From Flavobacterium terrae (GTDB lineage Bacteria > Bacteroidota > Bacteroidia > Flavobacteriales > Flavobacteriaceae): DNA of 64,000 bases. The translations under genes and the position numbers were made by a program. The notes below the pieces were generated by a model, which worked only from the letters and a program-made list of their open reading frames with translations, did not search any database and was not told where the DNA came from. Positions 57,377 to 64,000 of the stretch are shown one piece after another (within the stretch, counting starts at the first letter, position 1; the number at the start of each line of letters is the position of its first letter). Location of the stretch: positions 124,001 through 188,000 of the forward strand of contig NZ_FQZI01000005.1 in assembly GCF_900142035.1 (NCBI RefSeq), in the 5' to 3' direction.

Positions 57377-57413
57377 AAAAGCAAAGCCTAACTTTTTGTT
57401 AGGCTTTGCTTTT
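57377..57413. terminator. long symmetric hairpin, probable terminator
   Basis: A perfect 16-bp stem (57377-57392 with 57398-57413) around TTTTT. It lies 100 bases past the membrane protein gene; A and T runs at the ends allow either direction. Confidence 0.7.
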
Positions 57414-57417
57414 ACTA

Positions 57418-57452
57418 CCCAATAGCACGGAAATATTTCCGTGTCTGTAAAG
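57418..57452. repeat. hairpin repeat CACGGAAATATTTCCGTG
   Basis: A perfect 18-base palindrome at 57426-57443. With its flanks it resembles the degenerate copy at 28977-29012 and shares CACGGA/TCCGTG with family B. Confidence 0.65.
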
Positions 57453-57457
57453 AATAT

Positions 57458-57488
57458 AAACTACAACCTTAAAAGTCGTAGTTTTTTT
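57458..57488 (+). terminator. terminator-like hairpin before nrnA
   Basis: A 10-bp stem with one mismatch (57458-57467 with 57475-57484, AAACTAC/GTAGTTT) followed by T. Third in a row of hairpins between the membrane protein gene and nrnA. Confidence 0.6.
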
Positions 57489-57547
57489 ATTCAAAAACAC
57501 ATTTTATAAGTTTACTTTTTAAGTAGAATAAATTGTATTTTCGCAAC

Positions 57548-58558
57548 ATGATGAATGAACAAGATATTGAAGCAATAAAAGTACTATTAGCTTCGCCAAA
57601 AAAGATAGTTATAATCCCGCATCGCAATCAGGATGGGGACTCAATGGGCTCTACCTTAGGATTGTATCATTTTTTAATACAATTACAACACGAAGTCACT
57701 GTAATTTCTCCCAACGAATTTGCTGATTATTTAAAATGGATGCCAGCAGCAGATAAAGTATTACTTTTTGAAGAAAATCATGAAGCTTGTGAACCTAAAC
57801 TTAATGAGGCAGATATTATTTTCACTTTAGATTTTAATGCCTTTCACAGAACGGGTGAGTTTATGGGAAGCTTTTTAGAAAAGCTTGATAGAACTTTTAT
57901 CATGATAGATCATCATCAGTTACCTGATGATTATGCAAAATATATGTATTCTGACACTAAAATGAGTTCAGCATGTGAAATGGTGTATCATTTTATAACA
58001 CAATTAGGGTATGAAAATTTAATTAATTCTACTGTTGGCACTTGTTTGTATACAGGATTAGTGACTGATACTGGTTCTTTCCGTTTTTCATCTACTACTA
58101 GCACTACTTTACGCGTTGCAGCCAGTTTAGTAGACAAAGGAGTAAACAGTGCACAAATTCACAACAACCTATTTGACACAAGCTCCTACAATAGATTACA
58201 ACTTTTAGGCAAAGCTTTACAGAACATGAAGCTTATGCCAGAGTACAAAACATCATATATAACTCTGACTCAGAATGAGCTTGACTCGCATCATTATCAA
58301 AAAGGAGATACTGAAGGTTTTGTTAATTATGGATTATCTATTGATGGAATCGATTTTACTGCTATCTTTATCGAAAATAAACCGGAGGGAATTATAAAAA
58401 TTTCGTTCCGTTCGCAAGGTGATTTTGATGTAAATCAGTTTGCTCGAAATTATTTTAATGGCGGAGGTCATATCAATGCAGCCGGTGGTAAATCGACAGT
58501 AAACATTGAAGAAACTGTTGCAAAATTCATCAAAATTGTAAAAGAAACTAAAAAGTAA
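57548..58558 (+). CDS. nrnA: DHH-family oligoribonuclease / pAp phosphatase
   Basis: A 336-residue NrnA-type phosphoesterase that degrades very short RNA (nanoRNA) and removes the 3' phosphate of pAp. DHH domain: IIPHRNQDGDSMGS near 26-40, TLDFNAFHR, and the DHH signature IMIDHHQLPDD; DHHA1 domain with YFNGGGHINAAGGK near the end. The ATG at 57548 (or the next codon) is chosen; an upstream TTG in frame is less likely. gldI follows after 5 bases. Confidence 0.93.
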   Translation: MMNEQDIEAIKVLLASPKKIVIIPHRNQDGDSMGSTLGLYHFLIQLQHEVTVISPNEFADYLKWMPAADKVLLFEENHEACEPKLNEADIIFTLDFNAFHRTGEFMGSFLEKLDRTFIMIDHHQLPDDYAKYMYSDTKMSSACEMVYHFITQLGYENLINSTVGTCLYTGLVTDTGSFRFSSTTSTTLRVAASLVDKGVNSAQIHNNLFDTSSYNRLQLLGKALQNMKLMPEYKTSYITLTQNELDSHHYQKGDTEGFVNYGLSIDGIDFTAIFIENKPEGIIKISFRSQGDFDVNQFARNYFNGGGHINAAGGKSTVNIEETVAKFIKIVKETKK

Positions 58559-58563
58559 AAAAT

Positions 58564-59142
58564 ATGAAGGCTATAAAAATTGTGGGATGTTTACTTCTTG
58601 GCATGAATTTAGTTACTTGTTGTTCACAAAAGCAAGAAGCAAGAAGACCTGTTTCGCATGCTTCGGGGGAATTTATGAAACAATCGGTAGAAAGAAATAA
58701 AAAGTTAAATCAGAACGAGGAAAGCATTATTGCTAATATTATTAAAAAGGATACTGCATCAGATTATATTGCTTCGACAAAAGGATATTGGTATACCTAT
58801 TTAGCTAAAAACGAAGCCTCGACAGAAAAACCTGAAAAAGGTGAAATTGCGTTCTTTGATTATGAAATTAAAGATTTGAATGGTAAAACCATTTATTCGC
58901 AAACCGAATTGAAACCTCAACAATACAAAGTTGACAAACAGGACATGATCATTGGGATTAGATACGGTCTTAAACTAATGAATACAGGTGATAAGGTAAA
59001 ATTCCTTTTCCCTTCACACTTGGCTTTTGGGTATCACGGTGACAACAACAGAATTGGTACCAACCAACCTTTAATGTGTATTGTTACACTTAATGATGTT
59101 AAGCCTGATCCTACTGCAAAACCAGAAACTAAAATTGAATAA
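58564..59142 (+). CDS. gldI: gliding motility lipoprotein GldI (FKBP-like)
   Basis: A 192-residue lipoprotein: signal peptide with lipobox VTC (Cys19), RRPVSHASGEFMKQSVERNKKLN, then an FKBP-type isomerase domain (about 75-180) with GIRYGLKLMNTGDKVKFLFPSHLAFGY. In Flavobacterium johnsoniae GldI is needed for gliding and is thought to help fold periplasmic Gld/Spr and T9SS proteins. Here it stands between nrnA and a cyclophilin-FKBP lipoprotein in a likely operon, so two periplasmic prolyl isomerases are made together. Confidence 0.9.
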   Translation: MKAIKIVGCLLLGMNLVTCCSQKQEARRPVSHASGEFMKQSVERNKKLNQNEESIIANIIKKDTASDYIASTKGYWYTYLAKNEASTEKPEKGEIAFFDYEIKDLNGKTIYSQTELKPQQYKVDKQDMIIGIRYGLKLMNTGDKVKFLFPSHLAFGYHGDNNRIGTNQPLMCIVTLNDVKPDPTAKPETKIE

Positions 59143-59166
59143 CTATAATAACTATTATTAACTAAA

Positions 59167-60273
59167 ATGAATCGAATGACAAGTTTATTTTTAAGTTTTT
59201 TCGCTTTATTATTCTCATGTAATTCAGGTGATCAAAATTTACCTGACGGAATGTATGCAGAATTAGAAACAAGCAAAGGAAAAATCGTTTTACAATTAGA
59301 ATACGAAAAAACTCCGGTAACGGTTGCAAATTTCGTTGCATTAGCCGAAGGTAAAAACACTATGGTTAATGAAAAATACAGCGGAAAACCATTTTATGAC
59401 GGATTAAAATTTCATAGAGTTATTGCTGATTTCATGATTCAAGGTGGTGATCCTGATGGAAACGGTTCTGGAGGACCAGGATATAAATTTAAAGATGAAA
59501 TTGTTCCTGATTTAAAACATACTGGCCCTGGAATTTTATCAATGGCTAATGCTGGTCCTGGAACAAACGGATCACAATTTTTTATCACACACAAAGCAAC
59601 TCCTTGGTTAGACGGTCGTCATACTGTTTTTGGACACGTTGTAACAGGTCAAGATGTAGTTAATACTATTGCTCAAGATGATTTGATTAAAAAAGTTACT
59701 ATTATTCGTAAAGGCGCTAAAGCTAAAAAATTTGATGCCGCTAAAATCTTCAAAGATCATGTACAAAATCAAATAGCGGAGCAAAAAGCAAACGAAGCTA
59801 AATATGCTAAAGTTAAAGCGGATAAAGTTGCTGCATTTGCTCAAGCTAAAGCTTCTGGAACAAAAACGGAATCTGGACTAGTATACAATATCATTCAAAA
59901 AGGTTCAGGTAAAAAACCAGTTGCTGGTTCAACAGTATATGTGAACTATGCTGGTTATTTTGAAGATGGTAACTTATTTGATTCTAGCTACGAAGATGTA
60001 AACAAAGCGTATGGAAAATGGGATGCGAATCGTGCTGCACAAAAAGGCTACCAACCTTTCCCTTTCCAAGCTGGAAATAAATCAGGTTTAATCCCTGGAT
60101 TTTTAGAAGGTTTAGAGAAAATGAATATTGGTGACAAAGCATTACTTTTCATTCCTTCAAACTTAGGATACGGTGCTCAAGGAGCTGGTGGTGTTATTCC
60201 TCCTAATACTAATTTAGTTTTTGAATTAGAATTACTAGAAACTGCTCCTGGTACTCCAGCAGTTGCAAAATAA
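59167..60273 (+). CDS. lipoprotein cyclophilin-FKBP chimera
   Basis: A 368-residue lipoprotein (lipobox FSC, Cys18) with a cyclophilin domain (about 28-185; [13 protein letters not shown] 82-94, SQFFITH), a Lys/Ala-rich helical linker (190-230) and an FKBP domain (about 234-360) ending in LVFELELLE. The FKBP part carries an insertion of about 20 residues after FDSSYEDV compared with the cytoplasmic paralogue at 2284-3216. It should be a periplasmic foldase. It follows gldI by 24 bases and ends at a terminator. Confidence 0.93.
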   Translation: MNRMTSLFLSFFALLFSCNSGDQNLPDGMYAELETSKGKIVLQLEYEKTPVTVANFVALAEGKNTMVNEKYSGKPFYDGLKFHRVIADFMIQGGDPDGNGSGGPGYKFKDEIVPDLKHTGPGILSMANAGPGTNGSQFFITHKATPWLDGRHTVFGHVVTGQDVVNTIAQDDLIKKVTIIRKGAKAKKFDAAKIFKDHVQNQIAEQKANEAKYAKVKADKVAAFAQAKASGTKTESGLVYNIIQKGSGKKPVAGSTVYVNYAGYFEDGNLFDSSYEDVNKAYGKWDANRAAQKGYQPFPFQAGNKSGLIPGFLEGLEKMNIGDKALLFIPSNLGYGAQGAGGVIPPNTNLVFELELLETAPGTPAVAK

Positions 60274-60281
60274 TAAAAAAC

Positions 60282-60305
60282 AAATCCCGCCTTTGAGCGG
60301 GATTT
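60282..60305 (+). terminator. terminator after the lipoprotein cyclophilin-FKBP gene
   Basis: A perfect 9-bp stem AAATCCCGC/GCGGGATTT (60282-60290 with 60297-60305) with a 6-base loop and T tail. Confidence 0.85.
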
Positions 60306-60322
60306 TTATTATAAACAACTCT

Positions 60323-60342
60323 CCCTTCGACTACGCTCAGGG
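60323..60342. repeat. hairpin repeat, family A
   Basis: CCCTTCGACTACGCTCAGGG: the same core as at 49141-49160, but with ends CCCT/AGGG instead of TGCT/AGCA, so the pairing is kept while the bases differ. It lies between two convergent genes. Confidence 0.8.
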
Positions 60343-60355
60343 TTCGTAAGAAAAT

Positions 60356-60796
60356 TTAACTTTTAAACTTCCAGTCAAATTCGTCTTCTTTTTCGTTAAA
60401 AACTGCTCCTAGTTCAAAACGAATTATTTGATTGAATTCTACCTGAAAAATCATCCAATTGCTTTCGTTAAAATAATTATCTACAGAATCGAATGATTCT
60501 ACTTCTAAAGCTTTAAAATTCTTAGATTTAAGCAAGTCTTCAATAGATTGAATAGGCTGACTAATTATTTTTTGATCAAACAATTCTAAATCTAAATTCG
60601 AAGAAATCATGTAACCCAAACGATACTCTTCATCTTCATAAAATGTCAAACGCCATTTTTTATCGTTATATAGATAAATAATGTTTTGATCTTCGTCTTT
60701 GAATTGCTTGTCTGGACTTCCGTAGATTTTCTCAACATCTTTCTGTTTCATTCCAAAAACCAGTTGATCAATTCCTATTTTAGGGTTTATTTTCAT
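60356..60796 (-). CDS. uncharacterised cytoplasmic protein
   Basis: A 146-residue protein from the ATG at 60794-60796 (MKINPKIGIDQLVFGM). The segment VFGMKQKDVEKIYGSPDKQF resembles the SmpA/OmlA-like beta-alpha start found in several small proteins. No signal peptide or membrane helix with this start. The frame is open 39 codons further upstream, but a promoter box (60813-60820) lies in that extension. Function unknown. Confidence 0.65.
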   Translation of the reverse strand: MKINPKIGIDQLVFGMKQKDVEKIYGSPDKQFKDEDQNIIYLYNDKKWRLTFYEDEEYRLGYMISSNLDLELFDQKIISQPIQSIEDLLKSKNFKALEVESFDSVDNYFNESNWMIFQVEFNQIIRFELGAVFNEKEDEFDWKFKS

Positions 60797-60812
60797 TTTT
60801 AACTTTTTTTTA

Positions 60813-60820
60813 CAAAAGTA
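60813..60820 (-). promoter_or_regulatory. candidate -7 box (TACTTTTG) of the 60356 gene
   Basis: TAnnTTTG match on the minus strand, 16 bases before the preferred ATG at 60796. Confidence 0.4.
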
Positions 60821-60915
60821 ACACAATTGCTTTGTAAGAAAAACGGCTACATTTACAAATATTAATTCCTTTATTAAAATAAACAATCTTAAACAAAACA
60901 GAAAATCTAACATTT

Positions 60916-61698
60916 ATGAAAAAACTTTTTTTAGTTCTCTTTTTAGCTTCAATACAATTTCTACAAGCACAAAACAGTGTAAGTAAAAAACCTGAATTTA
61001 TAATGGTTATTAATGACGAGATTGTTTCGAAAGAAAAAATGAAAGAGTATGAAGAAAAGGGACTTATAGAATCTGTAAATATGGGGGTTTCTGAAGAGGA
61101 AAGACTTAGACTTTATAACAAACTAGGTGATAAGATTGGTGACAAAGAATTTATCATCATTTTAAAATTAAGAGCTAAAATTGAGAATACTGAAAAAGTA
61201 ACTACTACATCAGAAATAGTAGCTAGTGACAATAAAAAAGCAACACCATACACTAAATTAAAAACAAACCAAGTTGCACCTGAATTTACAGTTAGCATGC
61301 TAGATGAAAGCGAGATAAAACTTTCTGATTTAAAAGGCAAAGTGGTTCTTTTAAACTTTTGGGCAACATGGTGTGGCCCATGCTTAATGGAACTACATGA
61401 GATTCCTTCAAAAATTATTGAACCTTTTAAAAACTCTCCTTTTGTGTTTTTAGCGATATCTTCTGGAGAAGAAAAAGAAAAAGTAGCAAAAAAAATAAAT
61501 GCTCTGAAAACAAAGGGTGTAAACTTTGACACTGGAATTGATCCAAACAAAACTATTTGGGCCAACTACGAAAGCGGCTCTATACCTGCAAACTATCTAA
61601 TAGATAAAAATGGTATTATTAGATACATCTCAATAGGAAATAACGAAGAAAATCTTAACAAACTTGCTGAGGAAATTAAAAAGTTACTTAATGAATAA
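60916..61698 (+). CDS. TlpA-like thioredoxin-family protein with N-terminal extension
   Basis: A 260-residue exported protein: signal peptide about 1-18 (LQAQ), a charged N-terminal region (25-115) with the conserved-looking FIMVINDEIVSKEKM, and a TlpA/ResA-type domain (120-260) with WCGPC at 152-156 and the cis-Pro region SIPANYLID. Such proteins reduce disulfides in the periplasm, often for cytochrome c maturation, but no such partner is near. Confidence 0.88.
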   Translation: MKKLFLVLFLASIQFLQAQNSVSKKPEFIMVINDEIVSKEKMKEYEEKGLIESVNMGVSEEERLRLYNKLGDKIGDKEFIIILKLRAKIENTEKVTTTSEIVASDNKKATPYTKLKTNQVAPEFTVSMLDESEIKLSDLKGKVVLLNFWATWCGPCLMELHEIPSKIIEPFKNSPFVFLAISSGEEKEKVAKKINALKTKGVNFDTGIDPNKTIWANYESGSIPANYLIDKNGIIRYISIGNNEENLNKLAEEIKKLLNE

Positions 61699-61708
61699 TC
61701 TTAATAGA

Positions 61709-62065
61709 TTATTCATTAAACTCATCATAACGAACCGGCACTTGAGGGTCGTATAATGGACATTTAAACTCTTCCATTATTTGACATAGTTTTTCCATGT
61801 CGGCTCCTTTAGTTCCATAACAATTAATCTGAATACTTTGTGGTGTAGTAATGATATGAAAAGCCCCTACTCCATTTGTGTTCTTAAAACTAAACTCATC
61901 AACCTTCTCCCAATTGGAGAATACTTTCGCAATTCGGTTTAAAACGACTTCTATAGGTAAATCTTCCAATCCTTCTACCGATTGATTTTCTATTAAAGCT
62001 TCGTAAACTTCTTGATGATTTAAATAAACCTCATCTAAGTATTTCCAGAAAAGTAGTTCGTACAT
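61709..62065 (-). CDS. conserved hypothetical cytoplasmic protein
   Basis: A 118-residue acidic protein (MYELLFWKYLDEVYLNHQEV) with an alpha-beta layout: FSFKNTNGVGAFHIITTPQSIQINCYG then MEKLCQIMEEFKCPLYDPQ. I know similar proteins as conserved hypotheticals of Flavobacteria. No motif suggests a function. It lies downstream of the purM-type gene on the same strand with a nested inverted repeat between them. Confidence 0.6.
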   Translation of the reverse strand: MYELLFWKYLDEVYLNHQEVYEALIENQSVEGLEDLPIEVVLNRIAKVFSNWEKVDEFSFKNTNGVGAFHIITTPQSIQINCYGTKGADMEKLCQIMEEFKCPLYDPQVPVRYDEFNE

Positions 62066-62082
62066 ATTTTATTTTTTCGTCA

Positions 62083-62176
62083 GTTCGAGTTTTTTTGAAG
62101 TAAATGTATCAAGAACAAGAAAAAAATTAGTTCTCGATACATTTTAGTTCATTTCATTTCACAAAAATACTCGAAC
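62083..62176. repeat. nested inverted repeat between two minus-strand genes
   Basis: Outer arms TTCGAGTTTTTTT (62084-62096) and AAAAATACTCGAA (62163-62175) pair at 12 of 13 positions; inner arms at 62102-62116 and 62130-62144 (AAATGTATCAAGAAC with GTTCTCGATACATTT) pair over 15 positions with one mismatch that becomes G-U on the minus strand. There is no simple T run after the inner stem, so it is not a standard terminator and may be a small non-coding repeat. Confidence 0.65.
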
Positions 62177-62186
62177 AGACGTATTT

Positions 62187-63365
62187 TTAATATTCAAAAG
62201 TACCAAATTCTGATGTAATTGTAAGCTTTTTGCTATCTGAAGCTTCTACTCTACCCACAATTTGGGCATCTACATTGAATGATTTAGATATTTCGATAAT
62301 ATCATTTGCAATTTCTTGCGACACATACAATTCCATACGGTGACCACAATTGAACACCTGATACATTTCTTTCCAATCCGTTCCTGATTGTTCTTGAATT
62401 AACTTAAACAAAGGTGGCACTGGAAATAAGTTATCTTTAATCACATGAACATTATCTACAAAGTGTAACACTTTTGTTTGCGCTCCACCACTGCAATGTA
62501 CCATTCCATGAATATCGTTGGGAGTATATTTTTCTAATATTTTTTTAATGATTGGAGCATAAGTACGTGTTGGTGACAATACCAATTTTCCTGCATCAAT
62601 AGGAGAACCTTCTACAGCATCTGTCAATTTCACATTTCCTGAATACACTAAATCCGAAGGCACTGAAGCATCATAGCTTTCAGGATATTTTTCAGCCAAA
62701 TATTTAGCAAAAACATCATGACGAGCCGATGTTAATCCGTTACTTCCCATTCCGCCATTATACGACGATTCGTAAGAAGCTTGTCCGTAAGAAGCCAATC
62801 CAACGATAACATCACCCGCTTTGATATTTGCATTATCGATTACATCAGCACGTTTCATTCGAGCCGTAACTGTTGAATCTACAATAATAGTACGAACTAA
62901 ATCACCTACATCGGCAGTTTCACCTCCAGTTGAATTGATAGTAACACCAAAAGATTTTAGTTCTTCAATTAACTCTTCAGTTCCATTAATGATTGCCGAG
63001 ATTACTTCGCCAGGAATCAGGTTCTTATTTCGGCCAATTGTTGAAGAAAGCATAATATTATCTACAGCTCCTACACACAATAAATCATCAATATTCATAA
63101 TTAAAGCATCCTGAGCAATGCCTTTCCAAACAGACATATCTCCTGTTTCTTTCCAGTACATATAGGCTAATGAAGATTTTGTTCCAGCACCATCTGCATG
63201 CATGATCAAACAATAATCTTCATCATTAGTTAAATAATCCGGAACAATTTTACAGAAAGCTTTAGGAAATAAACCTTTGTCGATGTTTTTAATGGCATTA
63301 TGCACATCTTCCTTAGCAGCAGAAACGCCACGAAGTGCATACCTTTTTGAAGTATCTGAACTCAT
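62187..63365 (-). CDS. purM: AIR synthase (phosphoribosylformylglycinamidine cyclo-ligase) type protein
   Basis: A 392-residue PurM-fold protein from the ATG at 63363-63365 (MSSDTSKRYALRGVSAAKED). Family features: the ATP-binding part DYCLIMHADGAGTKSSLAY, DALIMNIDDLLCVGA and the glycine-rich TINSTGGETADVGDLVRT, and later SNGLTSARHDVF and HGMVHCSGGAQTKVL. Such Bacteroidota proteins are longer and more divergent than E. coli PurM and are often named only 'AIR synthase related'; they are the likely fifth-step purine enzyme. The leader carries a family A hairpin 28 bases before the ATG. Confidence 0.85.
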   Translation of the reverse strand: MSSDTSKRYALRGVSAAKEDVHNAIKNIDKGLFPKAFCKIVPDYLTNDEDYCLIMHADGAGTKSSLAYMYWKETGDMSVWKGIAQDALIMNIDDLLCVGAVDNIMLSSTIGRNKNLIPGEVISAIINGTEELIEELKSFGVTINSTGGETADVGDLVRTIIVDSTVTARMKRADVIDNANIKAGDVIVGLASYGQASYESSYNGGMGSNGLTSARHDVFAKYLAEKYPESYDASVPSDLVYSGNVKLTDAVEGSPIDAGKLVLSPTRTYAPIIKKILEKYTPNDIHGMVHCSGGAQTKVLHFVDNVHVIKDNLFPVPPLFKLIQEQSGTDWKEMYQVFNCGHRMELYVSQEIANDIIEISKSFNVDAQIVGRVEASDSKKLTITSEFGTFEY

Positions 63366-63393
63366 GAAATTAGTTAGTGTTGTTGTTTCCAAT

Positions 63394-63439
63394 TACACTT
63401 CGATGCTTCGACTATGCTCAGCACAAGCTACTCAGTGTA
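63394..63439. repeat. nested hairpin repeat, family A, in the purM leader
   Basis: Core 63404-63423 (TGCTTCGACTATGCTCAGCA) with ends TGCT/AGCA, inside a second degraded copy with outer arms TACACT (63394-63399) and AGTGTA (63434-63439) and the phrases TTCGA and CTACTCA. Same nested layout as in front of pyrG. Confidence 0.8.
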
Positions 63440-63460
63440 CAATGGATTGTTGTTGTGCCG

Positions 63461-63468
63461 CAAAGATA
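63461..63468 (-). promoter_or_regulatory. candidate -7 box (TATCTTTG) of the purM-type gene
   Basis: TAnnTTTG match on the minus strand. Transcription would start near 63454, so the family A hairpin (63394-63439) would be at the 5' end of the mRNA. Confidence 0.5.
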
Positions 63469-63504
63469 AAATTTAATTATGAATTATGAATTATGAGTTC
63501 ATTT

Positions 63505-64000
63505 TTAGTTTGCAATAATTTCAATTTCAACTCTTCGATTTGCTGCTCGTTCTGTTTCTGTTTTCTCGGGTAAAGCGAATAGTGGTTGTGTGCTTCCAAA
63601 CCCTTTATAGCTCATACGTGTTTTATCAATTTCGTTTATCTCTAAAAACTTATACACAGCTTTTGCTCTTTGAGTAGACAAATCCTGCTTGTCCGATTTT
63701 ACACAACACACATGGCCTTGAATATCAATTTTCAATTTTGGATTTCTTTGCATAACTAACAATAATTCATACAGTTTCCCTCTTGACTCGTTAGTTACCG
63801 CAAATGTATTTAGTATAAAATTCAGATTTTCTATTTTAAGCTTTTGCCCTTTTTGTGCTTCATCGAGTGTTTTCATAAACTCAATATCGAGCTTATATTC
63901 TGATTTGGTTCCGTTAGGGTTCGTGACAGTAACTTTATCTGGAAAAGTTTTTCTTTTTACTAAAACATATCCTTTAGCTTTCATTCCTAAAATCTCTTCT
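63505..64000 (-). CDS. OmpA-family C-terminal domain protein (5' end outside window)
   Basis: The frame is open to the window edge, so only the last 164 residues or so are seen; the Met at 63984 is probably internal, since GLRYKI-like coding sequence (EEILG) continues before it. The peptidoglycan-binding OmpA domain is visible: LNFILNTFAVTNESRGKLYELLLVM, then QGHVCCVKSDKQDLSTQRAKAV and the end TERAANRRVEIEI with the Arg that contacts diaminopimelate. It should tie the outer membrane to the cell wall. The Cys pair in GHVCC is unusual for this loop. Confidence 0.8.
   Translation of the reverse strand, partial: EEILGMKAKGYVLVKRKTFPDKVTVTNPNGTKSEYKLDIEFMKTLDEAQKGQKLKIENLNFILNTFAVTNESRGKLYELLLVMQRNPKLKIDIQGHVCCVKSDKQDLSTQRAKAVYKFLEINEIDKTRMSYKGFGSTQPLFALPEKTETERAANRRVEIEIIAN

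Overview
The window looks like chromosome of a Flavobacterium or a close relative (Bacteroidota, Flavobacteriia). Evidence: AT-rich DNA with lysine, asparagine and isoleucine-rich proteins; many promoters with the Bacteroidota -7 box TAnnTTTG; few Shine-Dalgarno sites; a gliding-motility gene (gldI); a serine protease with a type IX secretion (T9SS) C-terminal signal; TonB-receptor/DUF4249 pairing; a PafA-type phosphatase; and many DUFs typical of this class. No rRNA, tRNA, CRISPR array, prophage or insertion sequence was recognised.

Layout. 1-2119 (minus): the end of a ribosomal-peptide cluster of the microviridin/graspetide type, with a precursor peptide carrying two TMKYPSD cores, a U-tailed hairpin, an MdnB-like ATP-grasp ligase and an MdnC-like ligase cut by the window edge. 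2284-9914: cyclophilin-FKBP chimera, GNAT acetyltransferase, methyltransferase, DUF1569 protein, fatty acid hydroxylase, trmD, rplS, monomeric isocitrate dehydrogenase. 10030-16733: TonB receptor plus DUF4249 lipoprotein, then a tight operon of thiamine pyrophosphokinase, thioredoxin, ApbE flavin transferase, DUF4266 lipoprotein and DUF3570 barrel. 16822-28340: DUF389 protein, two hydrolases, uvrB, TerB-like and DUF1456 proteins, a papain-like lipoprotein protease opposite an HTH-like protein, sucC and lysA.

28435-36538 is an accessory stretch of small hypothetical genes with signs of decay: a Coa1-like gene with an internal stop, a fragment of a DUF1801 gene and a frameshifted secreted protein. 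It also holds an MBOAT/SGNH acyltransferase pair and an ArsR/SRPBCC operon with a clear double operator. 36567-49112 (mostly minus): pafA, a nitronate monooxygenase-like enzyme, a T9SS subtilase, mnmA, a MORN-type repeat protein, a fasciclin lipoprotein, proC, yidC and pyrG. 49277-57276: DUF3820, OsmC, two tandem LysM proteins and guaA. 57548-64000: nrnA, gldI, a second (lipoprotein) cyclophilin-FKBP chimera, a TlpA-like thioredoxin, a purM-type AIR synthase and the C-terminal part of an OmpA-family protein.

The items most worth following are the two-core graspetide locus, the ApbE/DUF4266/DUF3570 operon, and a hairpin repeat family that lies in the predicted 5' leaders of both pyrG and the purM-type gene.
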